In this document: one piece after another, positions 63,108 to 64,000 of the stretch | Layout of the letters: every line of letters starts with the position of its first letter | Numbering within the stretch: position 1 is the stretch's first letter | NCBI RefSeq assembly: GCF_003967035.1 | Contig: NZ_AP018560.1 | Coordinates: 16,001-80,000, forward strand | DNA: 64,000 bases | Direction: 5' to 3' | From: Aerosticca soli | GTDB taxonomy: Bacteria > Pseudomonadota > Gammaproteobacteria > Xanthomonadales > Rhodanobacteraceae | The notes under the pieces: generated by a model | Seen by the model: the letters and a program-made list of their open reading frames with translations, nothing else | Told to the model about the DNA's origin: nothing | Databases searched by the model: none | Translations under genes and position numbers: made by a program

Positions 63108-64000
63108 ATGACTGCCGATCTGCAAGACGCGCTGGCCATCCTCGGCCGCGGCACTGCCGAGATCATCAAGGAGGAAGAACTGCGCGAGCGTCTGCGCCAG
63201 GGGCGCCCCTTGAGGATCAAGGCCGGCTTCGACCCCACCGCCCCCGATCTGCACCTGGGCCACACCGTGCTGCTCAACAAGATGCGCCAGTTCCAGGATC
63301 TGGGGCACCGGGTGATCTTCCTGATCGGCGACTTCACCGGCATGATCGGCGACCCCACCGGCAAGAACGTCACCCGCAAGCCACTCAGTCGCGAGGACGT
63401 GCTCGCCAACGCCGAGACCTACGCGGCGCAGGTCTACAAGGTGCTCGACCGCGAGCGCACCGAGGTGCGCTTCAATTCCGAATGGTTCGACAAGATGAGC
63501 GCCGCCGACATGATCCGGCTGGCCGCGCAGCACACCGTCGCGCGCATGCTCGAGCGCGACGATTTCGCCCGGCGTTATGCCGCCCACCAGCCGATCGCCA
63601 TTCACGAATTCCTCTATCCGCTGGTGCAGGGCTACGACTCGGTGGCGCTCCAGGCCGACGTCGAACTCGGCGGCACCGATCAGAAATTCAACCTGCTGAT
63701 GGGGCGCACACTGCAAGAGCACTTCGGCCAACCGCCGCAGATCGTCCTCACCCTGCCGTTGCTGGAGGGCTTGGACGGCGTGCACAAGATGTCCAAGTCG
63801 CTGGGCAACTACATCGGCATCGACGAGCCTGCCATCGACATCGTCACCAAGACGATGAGGATCGACGACGACTTGATGTGGCGCTGGTTCGAGCTTCTGA
63901 GCTTCGAGGTGTCGCTGGACGAGTTGGCGCGTCTGCGCCATGACGTCGAGAACGGCGTGCTCAATCCGCGTGACGTCAAGCTGCGGCTGGCGCGGGAGTT
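63108..64000 (+). CDS. tyrS: Tyrosyl-tRNA synthetase (partial, runs off the window)
   Basis: The first 297 codons of a class I synthetase. The class signature is in [20 protein letters not shown] (HLGH), the tyrosine pocket includes [15 protein letters not shown] and [33 protein letters not shown] follows, and KMSKS is in [15 protein letters not shown]. This is the TyrRS type using KMSKS and an HxGH signature. The S4-like C-terminal domain lies beyond the edge. The ATG at 63108 ([15 protein letters not shown]) is set by family alignment. Divergent from the M23 gene. Confidence 0.96.
   Translation, partial: MTADLQDALAILGRGTAEIIKEEELRERLRQGRPLRIKAGFDPTAPDLHLGHTVLLNKMRQFQDLGHRVIFLIGDFTGMIGDPTGKNVTRKPLSREDVLANAETYAAQVYKVLDRERTEVRFNSEWFDKMSAADMIRLAAQHTVARMLERDDFARRYAAHQPIAIHEFLYPLVQGYDSVALQADVELGGTDQKFNLLMGRTLQEHFGQPPQIVLTLPLLEGLDGVHKMSKSLGNYIGIDEPAIDIVTKTMRIDDDLMWRWFELLSFEVSLDELARLRHDVENGVLNPRDVKLRLARE

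Overview
The window is dense, high-G+C chromosomal DNA from a gammaproteobacterium, most likely of the Lysobacterales (Xanthomonadales), perhaps Rhodanobacteraceae. This placement is an inference from gene content and order: a sux-type sucrose locus, coaBC-dut followed by a long membrane-anchored XanA/AlgC-type mutase, argS followed by a SPOR protein, anmK next to an M23 peptidase and tyrS, and a DcaP-type porin. No rRNA, tRNA, CRISPR array, insertion sequence or prophage was found. Genes are tightly packed, with many 4-base ATGA overlaps. Two genes run off the edges: a response regulator on the left and tyrS on the right.

Layout. Positions 1-5700 hold a CrbR/ErdR-like response regulator, acs, and a divergent DcaP-like porin plus MHS-family symporter, which suggests a small acid/acetate uptake and activation module. 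5.8-9.2 kb holds a gene remnant, a PA0069-type radical SAM protein, a UbiB-family kinase-like protein and a DUF1161 protein. 9.5-10.7 kb is a Xre-RES toxin-antitoxin pair with its own palindromic operator and a terminator. 10.7-17 kb holds ompW, a 3-hydroxyacyl-CoA dehydrogenase, phhA with a divergent Lrp-type regulator, a PlsC acyltransferase, a YheT hydrolase and a secreted sugar-dehydrogenase-like protein. 17-21.4 kb is a stress/envelope group: manganese catalase, PEBP protein, DUF1328, DUF883, YqjE- and YqjK-like proteins, and an AI-2E-family exporter. 21.4-23.9 kb holds uppP and glnA. The glnA control region has a sigma-54 promoter and two NtrC-type sites. 24-33 kb holds two small genes and the sucrose locus, in transcription order suxR, suxA (TonB receptor), suxB (amylosucrase), fructokinase, suxC (permease). 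33-35.5 kb is ntrBC, with an NtrC-type site like the one at glnA.

35.5-43.2 kb carries a GNAT enzyme, a FadI-like thiolase, a small TonB-domain protein, a phospholipase D protein that is probably a lipoprotein, SixA and several unknowns. 43.2-46.1 kb is the divergent polyamine pair speE and speA. 46.2-49 kb holds 3-hydroxybutyrate dehydrogenase with a patatin-like protein (a possible polyhydroxybutyrate link) and a YdfG-like reductase. 49-57 kb holds a SPOR protein, argS, radC, coaBC, dut, the XanA/AlgC-like mutase and a DUF4124 protein. 57-64 kb holds pyrE, xth, ampG, a small ribbon-helix-helix-like protein, anmK, an M23 peptidoglycan hydrolase and tyrS; ampG, anmK and the peptidase form a murein turnover and recycling group.

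The most informative non-coding signals are the NtrC/sigma-54 regulon elements (glnA and ntrB), a mirror-image operator pair between phhA and its Lrp-type regulator, the suxR operators, and the operator inside the Xre-RES promoter. I did not find a wholly new multi-gene system. The items most worth following up are the phhA/lrp operator architecture, the lipoprotein reading frame upstream of the phospholipase D gene with no ordinary start codon, and the MHS transporter with a large cysteine-bearing periplasmic insert.
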